Assembly: GCF_000003815.2 (NCBI RefSeq)
Contig: NC_049991.1
Span: 21,105,854-21,145,103, forward strand
DNA: 39,250 nt
From: Branchiostoma floridae
Lineage: Eukaryota > Chordata > Leptocardii > Amphioxiformes > Branchiostomatidae
Direction of reading: 5' to 3'
In this document: piece after piece, positions 1 through 10,030 of the stretch
Numbering within the stretch: the stretch's first letter is position 1
Layout of the letters: every line of letters begins with the position of its first letter
The notes under the pieces: generated by a model
Databases searched by the model: none
What the model was told of the DNA's origin: nothing
Seen by the model: the letters and a program-made list of their open reading frames with translations, nothing else
Position numbers and translations under genes: made by a program

Positions 1-1117
1 AACAAGTAAACTTTGCCCTGACAGTGCAAGGTCTCTTTCTATCATTGTCTTTAAGGTAATGTACGGTCGGCCAACTCTGCGCCTTCCTTCTGGTAGCCAG
101 TCCATTAGTCTCCCTGCAGGCTCGTTCCCACGAACCACGTGCCCTGCCAGGGCGAGTCGGCGCTGCCTCACCACAGATGAAATGGCTGGGAGTGGGCCGT
201 TTAGTTGCTTGTTGGTTAAACAGTCTCTCCATGAAACATTATACACCTTTCTCAACATTTTCGTATAAGTACCATCCAATTTTTTGCTCTGTGCTGCTGT
301 CATAGTCCATGACTCACAACTATACAGTAGAATGGACTCAGTACATGCTTTAAACACTTTGGTTTTTGTGTGCTTACTGATGGGTGCTTTCCATATCTTT
401 TGTAAGGAATGGAGAGAACTCCAGGCTTGAGCAATCCTACATTCCATATCCTTCTCAGAATTGGTATAGCCACCTAAGTACTTAAAGTCTACTACACGCT
501 CGATTTCAGAACCGTCGGAAGTAGTTAGTTGCTGGGAAGATGATGGGTTTATATGCATGTATTTTGTTTTTGACGGGTTCAAATATAAGCCGATGGCCTG
601 ACATGCCACTTCTACTTTGTCTAACAGGATTTGTGCAAAAAGTAATGAGTTTTCCAAAAGGGCAATGTCATCTGCAAAATCAATATCGGCGAGGACTTCT
701 GCAGGGTAGCGACTACTACGCCGACGACGGAGTGTAAAACCATCAGTGTCTGAAATCGAGCACCTTAACGCGTGGTCTAGACATATAATGAACAAAAATG
801 GAGCAAGAGGGTCCCCCTGCAGTACACCAGTATCAATGCTAAACATGTCAGTTTCTCCATCTGGAGTGATAACAACTGCGGATGTATCTCTGTACATAAC
901 TGCTATAGCATTAACAATGTCTTTTGGAACCCCATATGCCTCTAAGATCTTAAACATTTTACTACGGTTAATACAATCGAATGCTTTGCGAAAGTCGATA
1001 AATACTACGACAAGCTCTTTGTCAAAATTCTTTAGCTCTTCGACAATGCGACGCAGCGCAAGTATATGTGAGGTAGTAGATCGACTTTGTCGAAAACCAT
1101 TCTGGTTATTGTACAAT
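1..1117 (-). mobile_element. Non-LTR retrotransposon (LINE) reverse transcriptase, 5'-truncated
   Basis: Reading the minus strand from about 1117 to 1 gives one open frame with reverse-transcriptase hallmarks in order: NGFRQSRST, then VFIDFRKAFDCI (first catalytic Asp region), then DTGVLQGDPLAPFLF, then the catalytic box DIDFADDIALL encoded near 672-700, then YLNPSKTKYMHI, VDFKYLGGY and the downstream ESILLYSCESWT and GRRRVGRPY blocks. These are RT fingers, palm and thumb plus the start of the C-terminal region of a LINE of the kind common in invertebrates; I do not assign a clade. The endonuclease half is missing: a TAG in the same frame lies just upstream of the first conserved block, so the copy is 5'-truncated, as usual for target-primed insertions. 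The frame is still open at the window edge, so the copy is fairly young. It probably lies in an intron of, or just 5' to, the polycystin gene, on the opposite strand. Confidence 0.9.
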
Positions 1118-1253
1118 AGTGTCTATATATAATACAAACATTAAACTATTTCATCATCATCATTTATGTAATAATTCTAACTAATCATCTGTTTGTGAGA
1201 TAGCATATCAGCATCAACATGTGGCTTATTTGCAATACAAACTACATGTATTA

Positions 1254-1521
1254 AGTGGAGTCCTGGTACCCCCCATGCAGAGCCTTTTCACTTGGGCACG
1301 ACAAAGTACGTGTATATGAAGTTATTTAGGAAGGTACCGGCTTAATCACGTTAGAAAGCCATAATGAAAATGTGTAAAATCAGCATAATTCCTTTTCAAG
1401 TATCCCTATATTCCCCATGTGGAGCCCTAATTAACATAACCAATCAATCATAATATTTTTGACAGTTATGCATGGTTTACACACAAACAACAGTACAAAA
1501 AAAATTCATGACTGTCCCCTG
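1254..1521 (+). repeat. Fragment of the foldback family also found at 11771-14620
   Basis: This stretch shares ordered blocks with 13795-14060 (same strand) and with the reverse complement of about 12000-12251: gagtcctggtacc followed by ccatgcagagcctt, a gtgtaaaatcagcat block, ccccatgtggagccc and aatcaatcataatat. It corresponds to the inner part of one arm of that inverted repeat, so it is a solitary, diverged piece of the family. No coding potential was seen. Confidence 0.7.
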
Positions 1522-1538
1522 TATAATGGTGCGGTCCA

Positions 1539-1574
1539 AAAAGTGGTCGGTTATTAGAATAACCGACCACTTTT
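1539..1574. repeat. Perfect 17-bp hairpin
   Basis: AAAAGTGGTCGGTTATT (1539-1555) is followed after 2 nt by its exact reverse complement (1558-1574). It lies about 225 bp upstream of the first visible polycystin exon, inside the intron. It could be the remnant ends of a small palindromic element or an RNA hairpin; nothing shows a function. Confidence 0.85.
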
Positions 1575-1798
1575 GAGGTTACTGCCTGATAACCCATGGG
1601 AAATGGGGGCCTCTGATTGGCCAACTCCATCTGGCTATATGATAATGAATTATAATTATATGGTTACTGTGATAATGATAGTAAAATAAAAGCCTATTGA
1701 ATATAGCAGAACTTACCACATCGCTCAGTGTTTTCCAAATGATGAGTGTTTGAACCAGCAAAATGAGATCATATTCAACTTCGCTCTGTTTTCCACAG

Positions 1799-2023
1799 AT
1801 AAGCAAGCAGTCCACCATTGCCAGCACCATCTGTCACTGCAACCATCTGACGGCCTTCGGACGTGACTTCGTCACACCGCCGAACACCTTGTACTTCTTG
1901 GCGTTGGAATTCAGCGGTTTAAGGGACAACGGTGCCATTGTTGCAACCATCATTGTGGCGCTCTGTCTGTACTCGTTCACAGCAGTCGTGATCAAATTTG
2001 CTGAGCGTGTACGGAAAAAGAAG
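1799..2023 (+). CDS. Polycystin exon: GPS cleavage site and TM1
   Basis: The exon follows ttttccacag and ends AAAAAGAAG before gtaagt; it is 225 nt, phase 0 at both ends. It encodes ICHCNHLTAFG, a complete GPS motif (C-x-C-x-HLT): in the GAIN/GPS family cleavage falls between L and T. About 30 residues later a hydrophobic segment (GAIVATIIVALCLYSFTAVV) forms TM1, followed by basic KFAERVRKKK on the cytosolic side. All elements expected for autoproteolysis are visible in this exon. Confidence 0.93.
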
Positions 2024-5000
2024 GTAAGTAGGATTTATCTGTCAATAACATCTTTACTCGATGAACCTTTATTTAAAATGGATATCATTTCAGTACATTT
2101 TCTCCAGTATTGATGTTCATTCATATAATTTGGCAGAGGCAGACATGCAGCAAGAGCTTCCAAATTAACCAACAGCAATCACAAAGGGGTAGTATCGCAA
2201 AGCCCTACTGACAAGGACAATGTGTCATTGAACAAGGAAGATTTTCATAAATTGATTTTGCTATTGTGCATATTTTCAATGTCTATGGTATCTTCAGCTT
2301 CAGTTAGACTATGATATAGAATTTGCTGTGAGAGGCCAGGGCAGTATGTACATTCATGTTCTATATCTCACCCATTGTTACAGTTAAATCACGCTGTAAA
2401 GTTGGACGACCTTCAGAACGGCTACCGGTACCGCCTGATCATCCGGACAGGTGCAGCTAGGCATGCTGGGACAGAGTCCACCGTTACCTTCAAACTATTC
2501 GGCGATGCAGCAAACTCCGATGTGAGAGTGGTCGACACCGAAGAGAAGGTTAGGACGTCAAATTTAGCACTAGCGTTACTTATGACGATTCCATCGCCCA
2601 ACTTTCCCCTGAAGATTCAATCATTTATTGTGGACGTTTTGTTGCTATTTTATCCACTGAAGACTTCTTTTATTGCAATCATTTACGGCAAGTCCAAACA
2701 AGTGGAATTTTTTTTCCTATTTTAGGTTTTTACCCAAGATAGCCAGGTGACTCTGATCTTCAGCACAGCAGAACAGCTGGGTAACGTGGAGCAGCTGCAG
2801 CTCATGCACGACAACAGTGGGGAGGGGAGCCGTGCATCGTGGCACGTGGAGAGAGCAGCAGTGGAGGATCTCGCCACAGGCAAACTGTGAGTTCAGCCAA
2901 ACCTTCCTTGTGGGTCTAGGTTCATCCAGTTTAGCTCTCTAGATAAGGTGTATTTTCTTTACAAATTTCGAAACCTTACAGCCAACATGGTGACATGTAT
3001 TTCCCTCTTGTTGGAACTGCAGGTCCTATTTCTTCTGCGGCGAGTGGCTGGCAGCCGACCGCGGGGACGGGCAGGTGGTGAAGACCTTTCCTGTTGCCTC
3101 TGAGCAGGACCTGCGATCCATGGGGTTCCTGTTCCCGGCAAGTCTGCGGAGCAATCTGGAAGAGGAGCACCTCTTCCTGTCCGTCGCTATCATGCCTGAA
3201 GGTAACATTTCGCTTACTGCACTTTATCTTATATGACCTTGGGGAATCATATTAGAAGGTTTAAAGGACAGCATCAGAAAATTTTCAATTCTTTATTTTC
3301 CAGTAGTTTACTCATTAAAAAGTTGATGTACATCAATTTTTACATTGATCCGCCTAATATGACCCTGTAGACACGTTTGAACTTCGCGCTCTCCTCCTCT
3401 CCCCGCCGCGCTGGCCGATGACGTAATGGCCTCGTTCTGATCGTCTGAGATTGTATGACGTCACGGATCCGAAACTTCTAGCCAGCCATTTTGCTCGGTG
3501 AACCTCGGTCCTCTCAGCGGTAAATAATCACCCCGCCATTCTGGAGTTCAGTTTGTTGTCATTGAAAATTACTTTCGTGGACCTGTAAGTCGCATTGTGA
3601 GCTGTCTACGAAGCCATAGTCCCCGGGAGACTGAACATGAATAAGCTTGCCTGCGTGTGAACCGCGCGGCGACGGAACGAAATCAAAACAATGGTGGTGG
3701 GGGAGGTTCACGCACCGTGCCATTCTGGACTATTACAAGAGCGAGTTCGGGTCAGTTCTTACCTTCTCCTTTCCGGACAGCACAGCGATAATTACACGTA
3801 AGCTTCCACGAATTTTGGTTGAATTCACAATTGTCCAACTGGCAGGGACATTAAAAAAATCATTCTCTGACAACATACCCTTGATCGCTACATATCGAAC
3901 GATCCCCCTTCCGCGCCGAAACATACATACAGCATTGTTGTTTTTACATACAACACAGGCAGGCATTGTGAATGGCGCGAAATGTCGGCTTCGTTTCAGA
4001 GTCCGTGATTTGTTTTGAATGAACCCCCAGCAATCTCCGCCAAAGCTACATGATTGAAAAAACGACCAGTCCAGATAATTTACCCGAGAAACAGAAAATA
4101 AAGTGAGAGGCGAGGCGTAACTCGCACGATCTGTACAAGTTGTGGTGCTATCTGTTTCGGCGCGAAAAGGGGGTTGTTCGATATGTAGCGATCAAGGGTA
4201 TGTTGTCAGTAGAACAAACGAGGTCTACAACTGTGAATTCAACCAAAATTCGTGGAAGCTTACGTGTAATTATCACTGTGCTGTTCGGAAAGGAGAAGGT
4301 AAGAACTGACCCAAACTCGCTCTTATAATAGTCCAGAATGGCACGGTGCGTGAACCTCCCCAAAAACCATTGTTTTGATTTCGTCCCGTCGCCGCGCGGT
4401 TCACCCGCTGCAGACAAGCTAATTCATGTTCAGTCTCCCGGGGACTATGGCTTCGTAGACAGCTCACAACGCGACTTACAGGTCCACGAAGTTAATTGTC
4501 AACAACAACGGACTGGCTTCCAGAATGGCGGTGTGATTTCCCGCCGAAGGGACCGAGGTTCACCGAGCAAAATGGCTGGCATGGCCAGAAGTTTCAATTC
4601 TGATTTGTGACGTCAGCGCGCAGGCAATCAGAACGAGGCCATTACGTCATCGGCCAGCGCGGCGGGAGAGGGGAGGAGAGCGCGAAGTTCAAACGTGTCT
4701 ACAGGGTCATATTGGGCGGATTAATGTAAAAATTGACGTAAATCAACTTTTTAATGAGTAAACTACTGGAAAATAATGAATTGAAGATTTTCTGATGCTT
4801 TCCTTTAAGATATGACTGAAATTTCCCTGATAATAGTAATTTTTTATTTATTTATTCATCAGGCTTAACTGTATTTTACATGCATGAATACCTCTTGCTG
4901 CCAATATTGTATCGAGTGTGTTGCTTTGCTTTCATTCTTTATCATAAAACCAACTTGTTCTGATGAATAATGCTCTTTTCCCTTTACAGATAGCACGTTC

Positions 5001-8000
5001 ACCCGCAGCCAGAGGCTTGGCTGCTGCCTGAGTCTCCTCCTCTTGTCCATGGTGTCTAGCGCCATGTGGGTAAGGGACGAAATAAAAACCCAGGTTGTGC
5101 AGAGCTTCAGCCTCGGGCCGTTCTCCTTCACCCTGAATGTCGTCTACACGGGAATCATGGCCAGCCTCACCTGCCTTCCCGTCATCATGGCCATAGTCTT
5201 GCTGTTCCAGTACAGCCGACCCAGCAACAAGGGCAACCCCCGGGTCCGAGACGTGGAGGCGGGTGTTTCAGCTGAGGCACCCACTCAGCAAGAACCAGCC
5301 AAGGGCCTGCCGCACTGGTGCAAGTACGTGGCCTGGGTGCTGGTGCTGCTGTCTGCCGTGGGGTCAGCTGTCTTCACCGTGCTGTACAGTGTGGAATGGG
5401 GCAAGGACAAGTCCGAGAGGTGGCTGTCTGGGTACTTCATCGCTTTTTGGGCGGACTTCTTCGTCATGCAACCAGGAAAGGTAAGGACGTGCTCTCTGTT
5501 GATTTCACCTGTAACATTGACTCTCATAATTCCACCGGGTGACATAATAGCTACACCTAAACAAAATAGTATAGAGGTCTTCCCAATATTGTCTTGAACA
5601 CCTAAAGCTAATAAATGTAATACAATTCAGATATTTAGGTGTTGAAGACAATCTTGAGAAGGCCTCTATAACAACGTTTTTGAGGTGGTGATATAATGGT
5701 GGCGGCACCTGGTGGAAAAAATCAAAATGTATATTAGATGTAGTTGTATAAGGTATCTGGCCACCAAGACAAATTCTTGCTACTATTAGAACCTGACCTA
5801 CTCAGAACATTTTGTATGAAGCCACATCCTGTCAGAAACTCTAACAACTAATGCTTTTATCTTACAGATATTTCTCCTCACCATCGTGACTTCCTTTGTT
5901 GGCAAGACGCAAGCCGTCAAGAAGATTTTTAAAAAGAAGCAGGGCACCGCTTTGATTAAAGCCAGTGTGGTGTCTTCACAAAAGGAGGCAGGCTTCAACT
6001 GTAAGTTTCAGTTTGTAGAAAAGAACAATTACCATAAAGAATTAAGCTGTGCGCATGTTACCGCATGTTTGAAAACTGTTCAATGGTTGAAGAAAGACAT
6101 TTTGTGTAGTTTCAGTGTGCTCCCGGCAATACCCTGTATTCTGAATTGATCTTATATCTTCTTGCTTCAGTCTTTTGTCCAGGTTGTGAGTTTTTTACCT
6201 TATAACAAATATATACAGACCATACAAACCTCTTGATATTTTTCATGCTTACTACAGGCAATGCATTTCGCATGAGGAGGAAGATGGAGCGACTTTCATT
6301 GAGGTCCCTTGCCAACATCAAACAAGCGAGAATGATGCAGCGCAGGGACAGTAGATTTGGGGAAACCGTGTGGGACATCGCGTGGTTCTGCTGTTTCCTC
6401 CTGCTCGTGCTCAGCATCGTCAACGAGTACAACAACACCACAGAGGGTTTCCATCAGACACTGAGCTCAACCAACACCTTCCTGCAGTCTGTGGACGACG
6501 TGAGTTCCTTTTAATACACCAGGTCCTTGCGTTGGTATAGATCTTTAGATCTCTGCGTAGGTGCAACATCGGATTAGACACAGTAGTAGTAGCAGTATCA
6601 AGTATTTGATTATACTAGTAGTAACTGCTGTGTGGGTTACAGACACAGGGGTTGGCAGCAGTAGTAGTAGTGGTATCCGGTATTTGATTATTTTGATGCT
6701 GACACGGGTGTCGGCAGCAGTCGGCTTAGTTTTCACACCGCGCTTCCAAGTGGCTCTATCCAGTGGGTTCACACTGTCAAGGCCGCAGTACACCTTGATG
6801 TATTTCCTGACATACTCAAGCCAAGATGTTCAGGGTCTACCCCCGCCTTCTGCGCATGCTGCCCGGCAACTGTAGACAAACTTTAGAAAACGTTTGAAGC
6901 CAGTGGAAATCCATTAATGTTGACACAGACAAAATAGATGGGGATCAGGACATGGATTTATTGGTGCCATTTGTACCCTTGCTGAGGAATCTACAATTAC
7001 TTAGTAGAATAAACTCACACAACGCTTTGCTTCTCCACAGGTTAATGATCATCTCACCTTCTGGTCTTGGCTGGATGAGACCGCTCAGCAGAGCTTCTAC
7101 CCGGAGACGTCCTACAATGACGACAAGCCCCGCTGGTCTGAGAAGGGCTTCACAACAGACATGCAGTCGGTCCTGGTCTACCCACCAAGCCTGATCCAAG
7201 GCCGAGTAAAGCCAGGTGGGTGGAACCACTTTCATGGAACACTCGCTGTTGAGTTGCATGGCATACCACAATGTAATTCCACTATCATGCAGTCTTATTA
7301 TACTACAGGAAATGTATGTTGTATTTTGAAAAGCTATAAATTCAAAGGATCATTATTTCAAACTATAAAGAAATAATCTATTATGTTCATCTAGTACCTA
7401 AAAACGATGGAGGTTTTAACAAAGCAAAATAACCAAGAAGATTATAGCACCTACATGTAGGCTCTATAACCTCCACGACATAACAATGCAACTATGTGAC
7501 TGATGTTCTTTTGATGTTTCATTCTCCTGTCATCTCAGGGCTGTGCGAGGTGCCTGTGACAATGCAGCACGTGTTTGACGAATGTTATTTAGCGTATGGT
7601 GAACAGAACAAGGAGACCGGGGCGTTTGAGGAGGGATGGAAAAGGGTCAGGAATACGTCAGCGATAGAATCAGCGGCCCCTGGATGGATCCACCTCCCCA
7701 GCGGCTACCCTAGCCTCCCCATCTACGGTGTGACGACGCACTACTGGGGAGACGGCTTCGGTCTGCACCTGGGAAAATCAGCAGACGAGATGCGCAGCAT
7801 CCTAGCAGACCTGAAGGCAAACCGTTGGGTCGACCAGCGCACGAGGGTCATCTTCTTGGAAGCGATACTCCACAACGGAAACGTGGATCTGTTCACATCG
7901 CTGACGGTGGTGTTCGAATTCTCCGAGACGGCCGGAGTTTTCTCCCGTCACCACGTGCAGACCTTCCGACTTCATCAACGGCCGGGGACGATCGGATACA

Positions 8001-9523
8001 TCTACATCGTCCTGGAAATCATTTACGTCATCATTCTCCTCTACACGCTGTGGGGAGAGGCAAAAAAAGCACGCGCAACCGGCTGGGCCTACCTGAAGGG
8101 GCCGTGGAATATTGTTGAAATCTTCAACTTCTTCTTGGCATTCACTGTCATTGGCTTGTATGGCTTCAAGATATACAACAGCTCCAGGGCTCTGGCGGCG
8201 ATCAAGGAAGGGAAAGGTGTGTTACACATAATATGCAAAAACATTACAATAATTACATGAAAGTTTCAATTCAACATTTCTCAATGTTGGTAAATGTTTA
8301 AAATGCTCTTGTAGGTATCCTTTAGTTTCCAGAGAGTATGGAGTTGTGCTCTGGGTCACACTGATTGCATTATGAGGTAATCATTATCACTAATACTGTA
8401 CTTAACGATATTTATACTGTTCTTTTAAAGATGAAGTCCATCATTTCCGATCGGCGATGAACATTAGTCTGGTTTACGGCTGGTTCCTGGCCTTCCTGAC
8501 GTTTGTCAACATGATGAAGCTCCTCCATCTGCTGAGGTTCAACCCGTTCCTCGCCAAGCTGATGTCCGTGTTCCGAGGGATGGCAGGGGAGTTCTCTTCC
8601 TTCTTAGTCTACTTGTTCCTCTGCATGTCAGCATTCTGCATCTTCGGATATCTCAAGTTTGGCCTTATTATGACAGAGTACAGGTAAGGAAACATATTCT
8701 ATTTTTGCCAAATTAATATGTATCTTGTGAATAAAAATGGATGATTTCTCATTTTTAACAGAATCACGCATGTTGGGAGTGCTTGGACTTAAAATACTCC
8801 AACTCATTACAATGATTTGATATTTGTTGTTGTTGTTTTCAGCACCATCAGCAAGTCCTTCTCCACATTGTTCCAGATGTCCCTGGGAATCTTCTACTAC
8901 GGTCAGCTGCGGGAGGCAGCCCCCATCCTGGGCCCCATCTACTTCTTTGCTTTCATTTGCATCATCTTCCTGGTGCTGATGAACATCGCCGTTGCGATCA
9001 TCAACAGCGCACTTCCGGACGTGCGGAACCACGTCATGCCTGAACAGGACCGGTACTTCATCCAGGGGCTGTGGGAACGCTTCACGGCCTTCTTTGGCTT
9101 CTGGAAAGCACCAGCCGCAGGTAGCGTAGTGTTGTTTCACTGTGCATGATCGAGAAAGACTGTCATCGTTTTAGTCGTGCTTTTGTTGCAAGTGGCTACC
9201 AAGATCCATGATCACTGCATGGTTGCACTATATCGTAAGCTCTTTCTACTTGCATAGTTTTGTTTCACATGTTAATTCTGTCTGTAGAACAACCCTCCCA
9301 AAACCACTTAGTTTCCTTTGCCGATTGTCATAACATGATCTTTTTATTATAGTTAAATTACTTACTTTACTTACGTATTCAAGATAAAGATAACTAAAAC
9401 TTACGAAATCGTTTGCATTGGCTCAGATGACGACGCAATGGACATTCTACATGACAGCCTGATAGATGTAGAGATTAAAGTGGAGAGACTATGGCTGAGG
9501 AGACAGTCGCTCTTCAACCTCAA
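1799..9523 (+). CDS. Polycystin-1-like receptor/channel gene (5'-incomplete; 12 confident exons)
   Basis: Exons: 1799-2023, 2384-2548, 2726-2886, 3023-3201, 4990-5480, 5868-6000, 6258-6499, 7041-7215, 7539-8216, 8431-8683, 8843-9120, 9427-9523. All have AG/GT borders and phases that join without a stop, giving about 1,026 residues. Domain order is GPS site, TM1, PLAT/LH2, TM2-TM5, extracellular polycystin (TOP) domain, TM pair, pore region, last TM, cytosolic coiled helix. This is the C-terminal half of the polycystin-1 family (PKD1, PKD1L, PKDREJ). PKD2-type proteins lack GPS and PLAT, so they are excluded. Family knowledge: these are 11-TM proteins of cilia or plasma membrane that pair with PKD2-type subunits. 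The N-terminal ectodomain would lie left of the window. The paralogue cannot be assigned. Introns 2024-2383, 7216-7538 and 9121-9426 show nothing recognisable. The 3' end is unclear; see the entries at 9719 and 15393. Confidence 0.93.
2384..2548 (+). CDS. Polycystin exon: first part of PLAT domain
   Basis: Acceptor cattgttacag, donor AAG before gttagg; 165 nt, phase 0 to 0. It encodes LNHAVKLDDLQNGYRYRLII and then RTGAARHAGTESTVTFKLFG, the start of a PLAT (LH2) beta-sandwich, recognisable by the T-G-x(4-6)-AGT-x-S-x-V-x-F-x-L-x-G pattern. In polycystin-1 this cytosolic domain between TM1 and TM2 binds lipids and partner proteins. Confidence 0.9.
2726..2886 (+). CDS. Polycystin exon: middle of PLAT domain
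   Basis: Begins after ctattttag with VFTQDSQVTLIFSTAEQLGN and continues VEQLQLMHDNSGEGSRASWH, the characteristic PLAT L-x-H-D-N-S-G-x(4)-W strand. Ends phase 2 (AAACT before gtgagt). Confidence 0.9.
3023..3201 (+). CDS. Polycystin exon: end of PLAT domain
   Basis: Joins with the preceding CT to make Leu, then encodes SYFFCGEWLAADRGDGQVVK, the C-terminal PLAT strand (F-x-C-x-x-W-L) typical of polycystin-1 proteins, and a loop rich in acidic residues ending IMPEG. It ends phase 1 before gtaaca. The next intron is 1.8 kb and carries the TTAA foldback. Confidence 0.92.
3456..3463. promoter_or_regulatory. CRE-like palindrome TGACGTCA in left foldback arm
   Basis: A perfect full CRE (CREB/ATF consensus), repeated in the opposite arm at 4608-4615. 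Both sit in a CpG-rich context beside a GATGACGTAATGG block. Presence of the motif is certain; activity is not shown. Confidence 0.45.
4608..4615. promoter_or_regulatory. CRE-like palindrome TGACGTCA in right foldback arm
   Basis: Mirror partner of 3456-3463. Flanking sequence has diverged by small indels between the two arms while the octamer is intact in both. Confidence 0.45.
4990..5480 (+). CDS. Polycystin exon: TM2-TM4 and start of TM5
   Basis: A 491-nt exon after ccctttacag. Hydrophobic segments in order: LGCCLSLLLLSMVSSAMWV, then YTGIMASLTCLPVIMAIVLL, then a ~50-residue cytosolic linker rich in charged, Pro and Gln residues, then VAWVLVLLSAVGSAVFTVLY, and finally WLSGYFIAFWADFFVMQPGK entering TM5. 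This matches the polycystin-1 TM2-TM5 layout. It ends phase 0 at AAAG before gtaagg. Confidence 0.93.
5570..5670. repeat. Short foldback in polycystin intron
   Basis: Left arm 5570-5606 (tatagaggtcttcccaatat and on) and right arm 5634-5670 are imperfect inverted copies separated by 27 bp. Probably a very small MITE remnant in the intron 5481-5867; the rest of that intron shows nothing. Confidence 0.7.
5868..6000 (+). CDS. Polycystin exon: TM5 end and basic cytosolic loop
   Basis: Encodes IFLLTIVTSFVGK, completing TM5, then a Lys-rich loop (TQAVKKIFKKKQGTALIKAS). Ends phase 1 before gtaagt. The positive loop supports a cytosolic side, as expected between TM5 and TM6. Confidence 0.9.
6258..6499 (+). 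CDS. Polycystin exon: pre-TM6 loop, TM6, start of extracellular domain
   Basis: Encodes a very basic stretch (MRRKMERLSLRSLANIKQAR), then TM6 (DIAWFCCFLLLVLSIVNEY) with a following glycosylatable NNTT, then FHQTLSSTNTFLQSVDD entering the TOP domain. It ends phase 0 before gtgagt. Confidence 0.92.
6690..6850 (-). mobile_element. Degenerate LINE 3' coding fragment
   Basis: On the minus strand a frame reads GRP, stop, TSWLEYVRKYIKVYCGLDSV and then NPLDRATWKRGVKT. This resembles the GRP-(K)-x-W-x(8-12)-DR-x-x-W-(K/R) block near the C terminus of many LINE ORF2 proteins. The stop is one CGA-to-TGA change. GTAGTA/TAGCAG-rich low-complexity sequence flanks it at 6570-6720. It is a short, dead fragment within polycystin intron 6500-7040. 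Confidence 0.6.
7041..7215 (+). CDS. Polycystin exon: TOP domain, part 1
   Basis: Encodes VNDHLTFWSWLDETAQQSFY and on to VLVYPPSLIQGRVKPG. The F-W-x-W-L-x-E and R-(V) pattern after TM6 is the N-terminal part of the polycystin extracellular domain. It ends phase 1 before gtgggt. Confidence 0.9.
7539..8216 (+). CDS. Polycystin exon: TOP domain, part 2, and TM7
   Basis: The largest exon (678 nt). It carries the conserved polycystin block NRWVDQRTRVIFLEAILHNG and then NVDLFTSLTVVFEFSETAGV (consensus W-(I/L)-D-x-x-T-R-x-x-F-x-E-x-x-x-Y/H-N-x-N-x-x-LF), preceded by PSGYPSLPIYGVTTHYWGDG. TM7 follows (IGYIYIVLEIIYVIILLYTL), then a linker with WAYLKGPWNIVEIFNFFLAF beginning TM8. It ends phase 1. Confidence 0.94.
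8431..8683 (+). CDS. Polycystin exon: voltage-sensor-like helices and S5
   Basis: Encodes NISLVYGWFLAFLTFVNMMK, then LLHLLRFNPFLAKLMSVFRG (the S4-like helix and S4-S5 linker, with few basic residues), then EFSSFLVYLFLCMSAFCIFG (S5). It ends phase 2 before gtaagg. Confidence 0.93.
8843..9120 (+). CDS. Polycystin exon: pore region and last TM
   Basis: Encodes STISKSFSTLFQMSLGIFYY (pore helix and filter position), then GPIYFFAFICIIFLVLMNIA and VAIINSALPDVR (last TM). At the PKD2 filter position, where LGD is found, this protein has LGI, so the acidic residue is absent. Loss of the filter acid is common on the PKD1 side of the family. It ends phase 1. Confidence 0.93.
9427..9523 (+). CDS. Polycystin exon: cytosolic coiled-helix tail
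   Basis: After ttggctcag: DDDAMDILHDSLIDVEIKVE and then RLWLRRQSLFNL, with hydrophobics at heptad-like spacing, fitting the C-terminal coiled-coil through which PKD1 proteins bind PKD2 proteins. It ends phase 2 before gtcagt. Confidence 0.8.
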
Positions 9524-9718
9524 GTCAGTACAACATCTTACAAGAAATTCGACTTTAGCATGATGCATCTTCCCGGAAACGTTATTGTAACTAGAATGGC
9601 TTGAAACTTTCATGGTGATAATTGTTAACGATGAATATAAAAAGAAAGGTTCATCGCGAACATATTTGACAGTTTGGACACTCTATGTCTGACATTTTGA
9701 AATCTTCTATCTTTACAG

Positions 9719-10030
9719 TATGAAGGAAATGGACCTCCCGGCAGAGCCTGAGTTTGTGCCGACTGTCAGAGATGTTCCAGATGCTGCAGCAGTGGAACGT
9801 GATGGTCGCCACTGTGTCATCACGGTCCGCCCTGCCTCCCCGAACAACTGCACAGACAGCGGCAGTCCAGCGACCTGCTCCGAGAGCAAGGCTCTAGTGG
9901 TGGTGACATCAAGGTCCTTGTCAAAGGAGGAGGACACCCCAGAAAGCCGCCAAACCAACCAAGTCAGACAGATAAAGTCTGTTCTATCCAAAGGGAGGGA
10001 AAGTGGCAAGAAGACAACCAGGAGAGTTCG
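9719..10030 (+). CDS. Exon running into assembly gap: polycystin tail or N terminus of the C48 gene
   Basis: The acceptor (ttctatctttacag) is strong, and joining to the previous exon gives Asn then MKEMDLPAEPEFVPTVRDVP with no stop up to the gap. The product is hydrophilic, Ser/Thr/Pro/Glu-rich and basic near the gap (SKGRESGKKTTRRV); I recognise no domain. An ATG at 9720, one base inside the exon, could also be the start codon of the protease gene after the gap, whose frame matches if the gap is collapsed on a shared GTTCG. Which gene it belongs to is unresolved. Confidence 0.6.

Larger units (their letters stand above)
3261..4808. mobile_element. TTAA-flanked foldback element (non-autonomous)
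   Basis: Two arms, 3265-3927 and 4148-4804, are near-complete inverted copies around a ~220 bp loop. The outer ends read AGGACAGCATCAGAAAAT and, in reverse complement, AGGAAAGCATCAGAAAAT. TTAA stands at 3261-3264 and 4805-4808, consistent with a TTAA target duplication as made by piggyBac-type transposases. Open frames of 60-120 codons occur in both arms but are mirror images of each other and match no transposase, so I treat it as non-coding. The arms are CpG-rich and carry TGACGTCA (3456-3463, 4608-4615), ATGACGTAATGG blocks and GCCATTTTG. It lies wholly inside a polycystin intron. Confidence 0.85.

Noticed and set aside
59-1132. Plus-strand open frames over the LINE
   Set aside because: They are the antisense shadow of a continuous minus-strand reverse-transcriptase frame with catalytic motifs.
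3647-4417. Paired open frames of about 90-120 codons on opposite strands in the 3.3-4.8 kb foldback
   Set aside because: They are the same sequence read in the two inverted arms, match no known protein and have no splice or start support.
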